From Cytospora piceicola (Eukaryota; Ascomycota; Sordariomycetes; Diaporthales; Cytosporaceae), in NCBI GenBank assembly GCA_023375675.1, contig JALQBC010000005.1, forward strand, positions 1,550,001 to 1,614,000: a stretch of DNA of 64,000 bases. Direction: 5' to 3'. Both the position numbers and the translations under genes were made by a program. Each line of letters opens with the position of its first letter. The first letter of the stretch is position 1. Positions 21,653-31,944 of this stretch are shown here, piece by piece. The notes below the pieces were generated by a model, which had not been told where the DNA came from, ran no database searches, and saw only the letters and a program-made list of their open reading frames with translations.

Positions 21653-22615
21653 CTAAACCCCTTGAGTCACCTGCTCAGGAGCACCCCCTTCCTCCGTAGT
21701 TTCTGAGGCGGCACCAGAAGCAGCAGCGTCGGGGTCAATCAAAGCCAGTGCATCCTTCATCTTCTCAAAGACACAATACGCCGTCGCCTCGTTGATAGTT
21801 TTGACCAGATCCTCCACCCACTCCCCCCGATCCAGCACCCTCAGCCTCCGCCTCTGTCCATCACTCAGCTTCTCCACCGCCCACAGGAACATATCATCAT
21901 ACTGAAACCCATCCTTCCGACACTCAGACCCGATCCTCCCATTCGTGCTGACCACAGCCTCGATGATCCCCCTCATAACAGTCAGCACGTGCACCCTGTT
22001 CCCAAACGACAGGCACCCCTTCGGCTTCTCCAGGTACCCCAGCAGCCTCCGCAGCATCTTCTCGAACCGTATGGAGATGTCCGTGCCAAGGGTACGCATC
22101 CGCTGGTCGCTCAGCGCGTCCCACTTGCCGTACCAGTCCAGGTCGTGCTCGGCCCGGGCCAGCAGGCCCCCGTAGTCCACGGCCTTCTCCCTCGGCTCCG
22201 GCCCCGCCTCGTACGCGCCGCGCTCCCGCGCCGCGCCCACCCAGGCGAGGTCTTCCGCCGTGTAGTCCACGCGCGTGCCGTCCTGCAGCGTCCGGACGCG
22301 CTCCACGCCCGCGATGTGCAGCCCGGGCGGGTCGAGCGACGGCATCGGGCACTTGACCTCCCGGCCCGGCCAGCGCGGCGCCTCCCGCACGCACTCGCAT
22401 TCCGGCTTGGCGGCCCTGCCCTGGCGGCCCTTCTTGGGGCCGGGCTTCTTGCCGCGTCTGCTGCTGGTGGCGGTGGGCTTGGAGACGCGGTCCATGCTTC
22501 GGAAGAGGAGGGAGGGGTCGCGGTAGCGCGCTGGGAGTTGGGAGCGCGCGTACTCGGCCATGATGTCGGGGGAGGATCGCCCCGCCGTTGCTGTGTTGAA
22601 TACCGATAGTGACAT
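21653..22615 (-). CDS. Hypothetical protein with basic linker
   Basis: Single-exon minus-strand gene, 320 aa from the ATG at 22615; an in-frame ATG at 22642 would add nine residues. A basic stretch near residues 50-68 (R-R-G-K-K-P-G-P-K-K-G-R-Q-G-R) looks like a nuclear localisation or AT-hook-like DNA contact. It is followed by a short C-E-C motif and a predicted mostly helical C-terminal half (around L-L-A-R-A-E-H-D-L-D-W-Y, M-L-R-R-L-L-G-Y-L). The C-terminus is acidic and low in complexity. Codon use is strongly GC-biased in the 5' two thirds. I do not recognise the family. A nuclear role is inferred only from the basic segment. Confidence 0.7.
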   Translation of the reverse strand: MSLSVFNTATAGRSSPDIMAEYARSQLPARYRDPSLLFRSMDRVSKPTATSSRRGKKPGPKKGRQGRAAKPECECVREAPRWPGREVKCPMPSLDPPGLHIAGVERVRTLQDGTRVDYTAEDLAWVGAARERGAYEAGPEPREKAVDYGGLLARAEHDLDWYGKWDALSDQRMRTLGTDISIRFEKMLRRLLGYLEKPKGCLSFGNRVHVLTVMRGIIEAVVSTNGRIGSECRKDGFQYDDMFLWAVEKLSDGQRRRLRVLDRGEWVEDLVKTINEATAYCVFEKMKDALALIDPDAAASGAASETTEEGGAPEQVTQGV

Positions 22616-23101
22616 GGTGAAATCAGATAGTGAGTGTTGCAAGAGGGAGGTCAGGTTGAAGAGTGTTGAGGAGTGTTGAGGAATGTTGAAACTGTGTGGT
22701 TTGATGTTTTTGATTTAAATAAAGAGGCCAGAAACTAGTAGTAAGCAAACGCGTCGAACGCGACCGCGCCGAGACATCCCAGCATGGACTAAACAATTAT
22801 ATGTGGGTTGACTTGGCAGGACGTGCACAACACACAGCAAAAAAGCAAAATGTAACCCATCAACTAATTTCTTCTAAAATCGCATGCAACTGCCCAATAA
22901 AACTTCGAACAGCTCAGCAATGTCCAATTTTTGATACTCAGAATCTAACAAAAATGCCCCAAGCCTCCCGTACCTGTCCGCCCCTTATATCACGCCCGAA
23001 CGCCGCAGAGGATATCTCTCACGCCAAAGATGAGAATGAAAGATGCATATCATACATGAATTACCATAGCCGGTAGAAGGCCACCGCGACGAGCGGTCCG
23101 C
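22616..23101. other. Intergenic, nothing recognised
   Basis: Promoter of the upstream hypothetical gene and 3' UTR of NOP58. It contains a short GAGTGTTGAG tandem (about 22661-22680). Confidence 0.5.
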
Positions 23102-25098
23102 TTAGGCATCATGCTTCTTCTTCTTCTTCTTGGGCTTCTCTCCGTCATCATCAGCCTTGCGCTTCTTGCCCGAGTCGGAATCAGCCTTCTCCTCGGCCTT
23201 CTTGGCCTTCTTGAGGTCCTTCTTGGAGAGGACCTTGGGGGTGCCGTCCTCTGCGAGCTCGACGTCTCCACGCTCGAACTTTCTCTTGAACTTGGACACC
23301 GAGATACCAGCCGCCTCAGCGTACTTCTCGTAGTCGGCTTCTGACAGCTCCTTCTTGGCGGTGCCTGCAGTGAACAACTTGTTAGCAGGTGCTTCAAAAC
23401 CGGAAAACAAGATAGAGGAGTCGGGTAACATACCATTTTGAGCCGGAGCATCCTCCATGTTCAGGTCCTCAACCTCCTCAATAAGAGTCTTCTCCTTCTT
23501 GGACTTCTTCTCTTTCTTGTCCTTCTTCTCCTTCTTCTCTGATGACTCAACAGCGATAGGCTCAGCGGCAACAGGCTCCTCAACAAGGCCGTCAGCGTCG
23601 ACGTTGTATTTCTTGGCCTCCTTCAAGTCCCACTTGGATGGCTGAGCGGCAGCTTGTCCGTTGGGGCCAACAGACACACCCTTGGCGGCCAGTGGCTTAC
23701 CCTCCAGTCGGCGGAGGTTGTTCTCGACCTTGGCACGGGCAGCGACACCAAGGGCTGATCGCTCATCCTCATCGACGTCGTTACCATCCTCATCAACCCA
23801 CTCGCTCAGAGCGTCGGCACGGACACCAAGAGCGGTCTTGGCTGCGAGCTGACGGGCAATCTTACCCTTGTTCTTGCCAGTGGCCTGACCGACGAGGGAA
23901 GAGTGGTAGATGAGACCGTACTTGGGTGTGGCGTGCTTGGTCTTCAGTGCTCGGAACAGAGCCTTCTCGGCACCGAGGATCTGGATGGTGGAACCGGCAC
24001 TCTTGGCCAGGCTCATCAGGGAACCAGCGTGAGCGATGAGTCGTGCACCGACAAGGGTGCCGACGAGCTCAGCCAGGTTGGGGGCGATGGCCTTCATTCT
24101 GTTCTCGAGGTAGCTGGACAGCTGTGCGCGAACCTCGGTGTATCGGACGACGTGATCAGCCAGCATCGTGATGTTCAGGAGATCCTCATCGGAAATCTCA
24201 GTACCCATGCTGACTTCAGCAGCGGCCTTGACAGCGGTCTCGATCTCCTCAGGAAGAGTGTCGGAAAGATCAGTGGTGGCGGTGTTGGTTCGCATGCCAA
24301 CGGCAAGGATGACTCGCGCGTAGGCAAGGTTGTCGTTCAGGATCTTTCCAAGCTCGGGGAAGTGCCATCCGTACCATTCCTTCACCCTCATGGCGTACGT
24401 GTTGAGCTCCTTGTCGAGGTCGTCGAGCAGGTTGATTGCCTGGACGATCATGACGTCCACCTTGTCGGGAGAGAATCGCAGCTTGTGTCGAGACAGCGAG
24501 TGGGACAGACCCAGGGCAAGGCTTCGCAGGTTCTCAGACTGGAGACCGGGGATAAGGTCGGTAAGATGGGCTCGGATGTTACGGTAGAGTTCGTTGGTGG
24601 AGGAGTCGGCGACGGGGGTGATGTTGAATTGAGGAAGCTTGTTGATGGCACTTCCGAGTTTGGCATCGGAGACGGCCAGGGAAATCTTCTTCTCATCCTT
24701 AATCGATTCGAGCAGCTGCAACAGCATGGGCGTGACCTTGCCCTCGACAAGACCAGCAACCTCCTCGAGACCAGCGGCGGCACTGTCCCATTTTACGATC
24801 TCCTTGAGCTTCAACCTGCAAATTTGTTAGATCTTCGTCGGCGTGGGGCGGGAGCGAGGAGGTATTGTACGCACTCATTGTTGATCTTCTCGGCAGACTG
24901 GAGACGAGAACCGATGTTGTCGCTGTCGTCGAGCAACTTCTTGTCCTTTGCCTTGAACAGGGCGTAACTGTTTTGCGATGTTAGCAAACATTCAATGTGG
25001 AAATGTTGGCTGCATGCGCACAAAGGAACAGCGCTGCAGTCTCCAATCAGTGTCAAGACTTACCCTGCACTCGTTTCCGAGAGAACGAAGAGAGGCAT
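23102..25098 (-). CDS. NOP58: Nucleolar protein NOP58 (box C/D snoRNP core)
   Basis: Core component of box C/D snoRNPs, which guide 2'-O-methylation of rRNA and early pre-rRNA processing in the nucleolus. Minus-strand exons 25098..25064, 24967..24875, 24815..23434 and 23364..23102 give 590 aa. Order seen: an N-terminal NOP5NT domain ([16 protein letters not shown]), a coiled-coil middle, the Nop domain with [25 protein letters not shown], then a Lys/Glu-rich tail with K-K-E and K-K-D repeats ending in a poly-Lys run and H-D-A. The third intron (69 nt, GTATGT to CTGCAG) has no stop and is a multiple of three, so retention would insert 23 residues. It is divergent from VMA6. Confidence 0.97.
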
Positions 25099-25549
25099 TT
25101 TGTCTAACTCAAAATGGCCCTGCGCGTTCCTAGATATTGCCCTCCGTGTGTGTTGGTGAGGAGCGCAAAGGCGTGGGTGGATTTGGTGTAGAGTTTCGTG
25201 GATAAGTACAACAAGGAAAAAAAGTTGTCGGCCGAATTTTTTTGGTGAAGCTTCCCAGCAATTAATGTGGGGTCAGTTTGCAGTCCTGAAATTCAAGCTA
25301 ACCAGAATGGGCAGCTTTGTGGCCGGCAATTGGTACGTACCGATCCCTGCGCTTCCTGGCCAACCAGAAGCAGCAAGGCAACCTTTTGGCGGCTCTCTGG
25401 CGGCTTGTGCATCAGCTGCGGCAGCAGCAGCAGCAGCATCCTCCAGCGCAGTGCCCGTCGTCACTGATCAAGGCCACTTCAATTAGTATCGACAATTCTC
25501 TCCATCATTTCGAGCTCTCCCAACACCAACGAGCTTTGTCAACGCTACT
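25099..25549. promoter_or_regulatory. Shared promoter region between NOP58 and VMA6
   Basis: The 451-bp gap separates divergent start codons of two housekeeping genes. It includes a CAG trinucleotide run (about 25416-25436). The promoter role is inferred from orientation; no specific factor site was identified. Confidence 0.5.
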
Positions 25550-26826
25550 ATGGAGGGCCTATTTTTCAACGTCAACAACGGGTAAGCTGCAATCACAATT
25601 ACGATGTCGATGGCCGACTTGCTGACCAGGACAATCCAGCTACCTTGAGGGTATTGTCCGAGGATATCGGAATGGCCTCCTCACTAGCTCCAACTACAGC
25701 AACATGACCCAGTGCGAGACGATAGATGGTCAGTCCGCATTATGATGTCCCTACCAGCCTGATGGGCTACGAGACTAACAGTACTGGCAGACCTCAAGCT
25801 GCAACTGGGTCCAGCATATGGCGACTTCCTCGCCTCTCTTCCCCCGAATCCTTCCACCTCCTCCCTCGCCGCCAAGGCAACCGACAAGCTGGTTTCAGAG
25901 TTCCGATACGTCCGGGCGAACGCAACAGGGTCACTTGCACAGTTTATGGACTACCTCACATACGGCTACATGATCGATAATGTGGCTCTTTTGATTACCG
26001 GCACCTTGCACGAGAGGGACACGAGAGAGTTGTTGGACAGGTGCCACCCACTGGGCTGGTTCGAGACCATGCCGGTCCTCTGCGTTGCTACCAACATTGA
26101 GGAGCTTTACAACAGCGTGCTGATCGAGACTCCCCTGGCACCCTTCTTCAAGGGCAGCCTGAGCCACCAGGACCTGGACGAGTTGAACATTGAGATTGTC
26201 CGGAATACCCTTTACAAGAACTACCTGGAGGAGTTTCACACCTTTGTCAACACACATCCCGATATGGCTGGCACACCCACGTCAGAAGTCATGTCAGAGA
26301 TCCTCGAGTTTGAGGCTGACCGGAGAGCCATCAACATCACGCTCAACTCCTTCGGCACGGAGTTGATCAAGTCGGACCGTAATAAGCTCTACCCCAGCTT
26401 TGGCAAGCTGTACCCCGAAGGAACCTTGATGCTGTCGCGTGCCGAAGACTTTGAAGGTGTCAGACTTGCGGTCGAAGGCGTGCAGGACTACAAGACATTC
26501 TTCGATGCTGCTGGCCTGGGAGGAGGCCCAGCTGGCCCCGGTAACATGGCAGGCGGCTCCAGCACCGATAACCGGAGCTTGGAGGACATGTTCTACCAGA
26601 AGGAGATGGAGATCTCGAAGGATGCCTTCACGAGGCAGTTCAGCTTCGCCATAGTTTACGCATGGCTCAAGCTGAGGGAACAGGTATGTCCTCGAGATGT
26701 ATTGCACTGCAAGTGAATAACATTCAACTAACACCAGTACAGGAAATCCGGAACATTACCTGGATTGCCGAGTGCATCGCTCAAAACCAAAAGGAGCGCA
26801 TCGGCAACTACATCAGCGTTTTCTGA
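25550..26826 (+). CDS. VMA6: V-type proton ATPase subunit d
   Basis: Subunit d of the V0 sector, the socket that couples the central stalk of V1 to the c-ring at the vacuolar or endomembrane surface. Exons 25550..25581, 25640..25728, 25791..26683 and 26743..26826 give 365 aa, the family length. Features: M-E-G-L-F-F-N-V-N-N-G-Y-L-E-G, F-M-D-Y-L-T-Y-G-Y-M-I-D-N, L-L-D-R-C-H-P-L-G-W-F, F-E-A-D-R-R-A-I-N-I-T-L-N-S, and the C-terminal E-I-R-N-I-T-W-I-A-E-C-I-A-Q-N. It is a soluble protein with no membrane helices. A short Gly-rich insert (G-L-G-G-G-P-A-G-P-G) near residue 275 is typical of filamentous fungi. All splice phases are consistent. Confidence 0.97.
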
Positions 26827-27034
26827 AAATGGCATCGGACCCCTGTATTCTCTTGTAGAGCATGAAAGACTTTGACGTCTGTTGCGGTTGATTGATTCGT
26901 TAGGCTGGCATACCATGGAAGGCGCAAAAGGGTTTACTAAAGCAGGTTGAGTTTGCGTCAAATAGTCTGGTCGTTCCCGACTGTATTGTACAGAATTTAC
27001 ATTTCTATGTTCGCGCTGCATATCGAGTCCATCA

Positions 27035-28080
27035 TTACCTGATCTCTATCTGCTTCTCCCAAGTGGCAGGTGTCAGGCCCAACGTCTCGATCATATGCTC
27101 CCACCTCCCGCTACCTCTCTCGCTCCTCTGCATATACTTCAGCAGCTTCTGCCTCCTATGCAGCAACAACCGCAGGTTCTTCTTGTTGTGCTTGTCTTTG
27201 TTTCCCTTCCTGCCCGCCAACATCTTGGCCAACACCCGGATTTTGGCCGTCAATATCGCGATCTGGACCTCCGAGGATCCCGTGTCGGGCCCTCCGCGGA
27301 CCTTTTCAATCCGCTCTTCCTGGCCATCCGCCAGCGGCTTCTGTCGCACGCGCAGGTCGGTCTCATGCCGTCCAAACGTCTCGACAATGCGACGAATGTT
27401 GGCGTGTCGCTTGTCCTTGTTGCTCGCATTCTCCAGCGTCGTGATCCGTTTCAGCGCCTCGACTGCCCGTATGTGTCGGATCTCGTGCTCCTTCTCCACA
27501 ATGGCGTCCAGTCCCTTGTCCTGCATGACACCGTCCCGGCTGGGTAGCGGCTTCGTGAGTATGTATGACTCTGCGATGGCGGTCTCCAGCTCGTCCTTGG
27601 TGAGCTGATAGTTCAGGACGTGTTGTGACGTAGGCAACGGGCGTGGCTCCTCGAGTGGTTGTCCATCTTCGTCCTTCCTGACTTCGGAGACGGGCGCCTG
27701 TCCGCCGCTGTCGAAAGACTCGACGAAGGGGGTGATGTGGCCGAATACGGGGTCGCCATATGCTACATCGCGGTCGACTTTGAGTTCTGCCTGTCGCCCG
27801 AGGTTACGGTTGCGGCGTTGCTGGGCTTGTTTCCACCGATATGGGTCCTGCTTTTGCATGCGGACCTTCTCCTTCTCTTTCTGGGTGAGGGTGGCCTTCT
27901 GGATTATGGGTTGGAAAGAAGGCGCAATAGGGCGCGATACCGCTGCTGCTGCCGGTCGGAGACATACTGCGATTGATGTCAGCGAAAAGCGGTTCGAAGA
28001 GTAACTTTCTCTGTTGTCATGGACATCGATAGAGGCTTACATGTCATGAGCCCTTGCGGGCCTGATATTCTGGGCGCCAT
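27035..28080 (-). CDS. Mitochondrial small-subunit ribosomal protein uS15m
   Basis: Minus-strand exons 28080..28041 and 27966..27035 give 323 aa. The C-terminal third carries the S15 fold: T-G-S-S-E-V-Q-I-A-I-L-T, then H-N-K-K-N-L-R-L-L-L-H-R-R-Q-K-L-L-K-Y-M. The N-terminus (M-A-P-R-I-S-G-P-Q-G-L-M-T-L-C-L-R-P then Ala-rich) has the basic, acid-free character of a mitochondrial presequence. The first exon is short and its splicing (GTAAGC donor, CGCAG acceptor) is needed to supply that leader. The long N-terminal extension relative to bacterial S15 (89 aa) is usual for fungal mitochondrial forms (yeast MRPS28). It is divergent from RPS0 across about 390 bp. Confidence 0.94.
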
Positions 28081-28470
28081 AATGGATTGGCCGCGATCAT
28101 CAACAGCTTCTTCGCCGGGCTGTCATCTGATCGCTGCTATCAAAATTTCTGGAGACGCGGGCGGCTCTTGACGTCCTGAGGCTGCAGGTAGCTTAGCTCG
28201 GCGCTTCAGCTTTTCTTGGGTTAGCGTAGTTTAGCCACAATGTGGCTGGAAGATCATGCACGGACACGTTGTACCCAGGTATCTTTTCTCACCCTAGCGG
28301 GGCAGGAAAAAGGTCCACACTTTTTTTCCTCTGGCAAAATCACCTTTGCAACTTTCGCACACCAAAGACATCTCCCGTTCGCGAAGTTCTTCATCCACCT
28401 CCTGCACCATTGATTTGCGAAACTTCGCGACGACAACGACAAAAGAACTTCGTCCACACAAATCGCAGTC
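28081..28470. promoter_or_regulatory. Shared promoter between mitochondrial uS15 and RPS0
   Basis: A 390-bp gap between divergent ribosomal-protein genes. CT-rich stretches near 28330-28450 precede the RPS0 start, as is common for highly expressed fungal genes. No named element was identified. Confidence 0.5.
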
Positions 28471-29598
28471 ATGGCCCCCGCAAACCTCCCCAGCGTTTTC
28501 AACGCCACCCAGCAGGACATTGAGACGCTCCTCGCTGCTCAGTGCCACCTCGGTTCCAAGAACTTGCAGGTTCACATGACCCCTTACCTGTGGAAGACCC
28601 GGTATGTTGTCTACCTACGACGCGCCGTAGCTTGCGTGTCGACGTTTCGTTTGGAAGATCTCAATTGCTGACAATGGTTTCAATAGCGCTGATGGTGTCA
28701 ACGTCCTGAACGTTGGCAAGACCTGGTAAGCTCGAGCCCTGTGTGGTGATCGCTCCATCTCGAAGGCCTCCGAGAGGCTCGAGGCTTAGGAAGCGCAAAA
28801 AAAACACCGAAAAAAACTAACATTCGGTGACCTACAGGGAGAAGATTGTCCTGGCTGCCCGTATCATCGCTGCCATCGACAACCCCTCCGACGTCTGTGT
28901 CATCTCCGCTCGTCCCTACGGTCAGCGTGCCGTCCTCAAGTTCGCCGCCCACACCGGTGCCCAGGCCATTGCCGGTCGTTTCACCCCCGGTTCCTTCACC
29001 AACTACATCACCCGTTCGTTCAAGGAGCCCCGTCTGATCATCGTCACCGACCCTCGCACCGATGCCCAGGCCATCAAGGAGGCTTCCTACGTCAACATCC
29101 CCGTCATTGCCCTCTGCGACACCGACTCCCCCACCGAGTACGTCGACGTTGCCATCCCCACCAACAACAAGGGTCGTCACGCCATTGGTGCCGTCTGGTG
29201 GATGCTCGCCCGTGAGGTCCTGCGTCTCCGTGGAACCATCTACAGCCGCGAGACTCCTTGGGACACCATGGTCGATCTCTACTTCTGTACGTTACATCCC
29301 GTCTACGGTGCTGACTTGAAGCACATCTAACAATTTTGCAGACCGCGACCCTGAGGCCGAGGCTGAGGAGAAGGTTGATGAGGAGAAGCTGCCCGAGGTT
29401 GAGGATGTTGGCGCCGCTGCCATCGAGTCCGGCTTCGCTACCGGAGCTGCTGACTGGGAGGCTCCTGCTGCTGGTGCTACTGGCGAGTGGAGCGCGGATC
29501 CCGCTGCTGCTGCTCCTGGCTGGGACGCTGCCGCTGCTCCTGCTGCCGCCACCGAGTGGGGTGCTGAGCCCGCTGCTAAGGAGGCCGGTCAGTGGTAG
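28471..29598 (+). CDS. RPS0: 40S ribosomal protein S0 / uS2 (RPSA)
   Basis: Cytosolic small-subunit protein uS2, needed for 40S assembly and 20S pre-rRNA maturation. Exons 28471..28601, 28687..28725, 28838..29286 and 29342..29598 give 291 aa. Seen: [13 protein letters not shown], the conserved [41 protein letters not shown], then an acidic and Ala/Trp-rich C-terminal tail (E-W-S, G-W-D, E-W-G) ending G-Q-W. The tail is the usual eukaryotic extension. The 39-nt second exon is very short but restores [12 protein letters not shown]. Codon use is strongly biased to C-ending codons, fitting high expression. Confidence 0.98.
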
Positions 29599-30165
29599 GA
29601 CCAGAACCCGGCCCAGCAGGGAACGCACGCCAGCGAGTGGTAAACTAGCACGAGCAATTCTGAGCACGATTGGCACGAATTGATAACCGCGTTGGATTGG
29701 TATCTCGAAGCAAAGGTCGACCTGTTCTTGCGCCATCAAGGGAAAGAAGCCTGATCTGGATCGTGTGTGTGTCTGGTGAAGGAGAAAGCCCGGTGTGCTC
29801 AGGTCTAAGGAGTGGACTTGACCGTTATTCCACTTTTGCTCATGGATTGCTTCCGGCACAAATTCGATGCTGAAATTGGAGTTAGACAAGTGAAGGAGAG
29901 AAAACCGTAGGAAAATGCGAATCCCTGAAAAAAAGGTCAAAATCCAACACGCTGTGCCGACGCTTGGCCATCGTGCTCGTCTTGGTTCATAGTGTTTACG
30001 GACATCAGCTGTGTTGGATGATTTGGTTACCAACCCAGGATCGCGACATGCGTAGTCTCCAAAGCCCACCCAGCCAAGCCAAGCCAACCCATGAATACAA
30101 AGCCATATCCACACCAGCTCTCCAGATCCACGACTTAGATCCACGACGCAAGGTAAGTTAAGTAC
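29599..30165. other. Convergent intergenic, nothing recognised
   Basis: 3' flanks of RPS0 and the 2OG oxygenase. Only short unsupported frames. Confidence 0.5.
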
Positions 30166-31340
30166 TCAGTCGTTGTAACTGCCCCTGTACCGTTTCTTCA
30201 GATGAGCTTCCACCTGTACAGGCTCATATTTCGGCTTCTCCCCTGGCTTTAGGCATGTTGGGATACATTCGATGATCTGATCCAGGCGTCCCTCGTTGAA
30301 GAATGCAACACTGTAGCGATTCCGATCGCTCACTGGAGATATCACCCGGTGCAGAGTCGACGTATACATCTCGTTGGTCCAGCGTTCTGCTCGTGTTAGC
30401 CGAGACCGCCTGGGTCTTGGAGGACAATGACCAGACTCTCGATAGTGCCATGGCCGCACCACTTACCCATCATGTCACCAATATTCACCACGAATGCGTC
30501 CTTTACCGGCTTGACTGGATGCCAGGTCTGTGTCGGTCTATGGAAGACCTCCAGTCCACCGACTGCACAATATCAGTACGAGCATGGAGGAGCATGGGGT
30601 GTGGACGACTCACTATCATCCTGCAACAGCAATGTCATGGCACCAAAATCGGTATGAGCTCCTACACCCCTCGTCTTCGCCGCCAGCTCCGGCGCCACGG
30701 GGGGATACCGATGCACCCTACAGACGGCCACCGAATTCCTGCTCCCAACGAACCCATCGAACCACCCCTCCTCCAGCCCCAGACTCAGCGCCATCAACCT
30801 GAACATGGCCCTGCTCAACCCCTTCATCGCACCAAAGTATTCCTGCATCGCCGCCCTGAAGCCAGGGCACTCCTCCTCCCCCGGCCACTGGTTCCGGCCC
30901 CGCAGGAACCCCGCCTCCCCCTCGCCCTCCCCCTCGCCCCACTCCGTGCCCACGGTAAAGCCCTCCTTCTGGTCCAGCATGTCCGCCTCGAGCACCTGGT
31001 CGCCTATCCCCTCGTATCCCCGGGACGCGGTGGAGTGGGCCCGGTGGAGGGCGGCCTTGGTGGCCGCGGGGAGGGCGAAGAAGGCCTCCGCGGACCGGAA
31101 GAGGCGGCTGCGGAGCGAGGCCGGGATGCCGTGGCCCGTGATCTGGAAGAAGCCCGGGCTGCGGGCGGCGGCGTGGATCTGTCGGGCGATGGGTGCGGTG
31201 AGGGACGGGTCGGGGCTGGGTTGGTGCTGGAGGTAGTTTGATATGTCGATTATGGGGATGTCGATGAGGGGGCTGGGCGGGGGTGGTGTGTTGGGCTCAG
31301 GCCCGGCGGCGGTGCTCTCTGTGCTGGCTTGGTGAGGCAT
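30166..31340 (-). CDS. 2-oxoglutarate/Fe(II) oxygenase, isopenicillin-N-synthase-like
   Basis: Non-haem iron oxygenase. Minus-strand exons 31340..30614, 30562..30467 and 30386..30166 give 347 aa. The N-terminal DIOX_N part shows I-P-I-I-D-I-S-N-Y and F-F-Q-I-T-G-H-G-I-P. The catalytic domain has the iron ligands H-T-D in V-G-A-H-T-D-F-G-A-M-T-L-L and the distal His in T-S-T-L-H-R-V, with the co-substrate Arg in D-R-N-R-Y-S-V-A-F-F. Exon 2 supplies G-G-L-E-V-F-H-R-P-T-Q-T-W and the G-D-M-M segment, confirming the splice pattern. The N-terminus has a Pro-rich low-complexity stretch. The substrate is unknown; such genes often sit near transporters in metabolite loci, and an MFS gene follows here. 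Confidence 0.92.
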
Positions 31341-31944
31341 GGTGGATGGTACTTTAGGAGTTGTGCTATGGAATGTTCTGTCTTTTGGTGTTGATTGAGC
31401 TCGCTTGCTTTGCTTCTCTCTGTGTAAGTCTGAGGAGTGTATGATTACTGAGCCATGTACAACAGGTCATATTTCCGTCCCTTATCAACCCCTCCTTCAC
31501 CACATGCGTCTCAACTGGCTGCCGATGGCCCTCTCAGATGATCATATTCCTGAAGTGGCTCTACTAGAATGCAATATCTTACATGTACCTAGGTAGCTTA
31601 TTGTCATCATCATACTCCTAGCTTTATGCCAGTCGGACAGAGTGATCTTTGCCTCGATTTGACAACAATGGCCGAGGCGACAAGAACAGGTCGGTCTCAA
31701 CGTTATGTATGAGATGGACGGCTTGTGAAGACCTTAGAAGAGGTTCTGCACCCATTAAGTTTTCCGGCTTGCAACTTCTCTATTGAATGCGGCTATTCGG
31801 AGCTAATACTGAAATGCCAGTGTGCAGATATGTATGTAACCCAGATGACATGGCGATGATCAATTACGTCCTGCGGCCCTGATGCCTATGCCTACTTCAC
31901 GATCACTTTATTCTCTTGCTCAACATCTCGATCAAATCGCTATA
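31341..31944. other. Intergenic, nothing recognised
   Basis: Promoter of the 2OG oxygenase and 3' flank of the MFS gene. Confidence 0.5.

Noticed and set aside
23903..24967. 354-codon plus-strand frame across NOP58
   Set aside because: Antisense to a firmly identified gene; composition is the complement of its codon bias.
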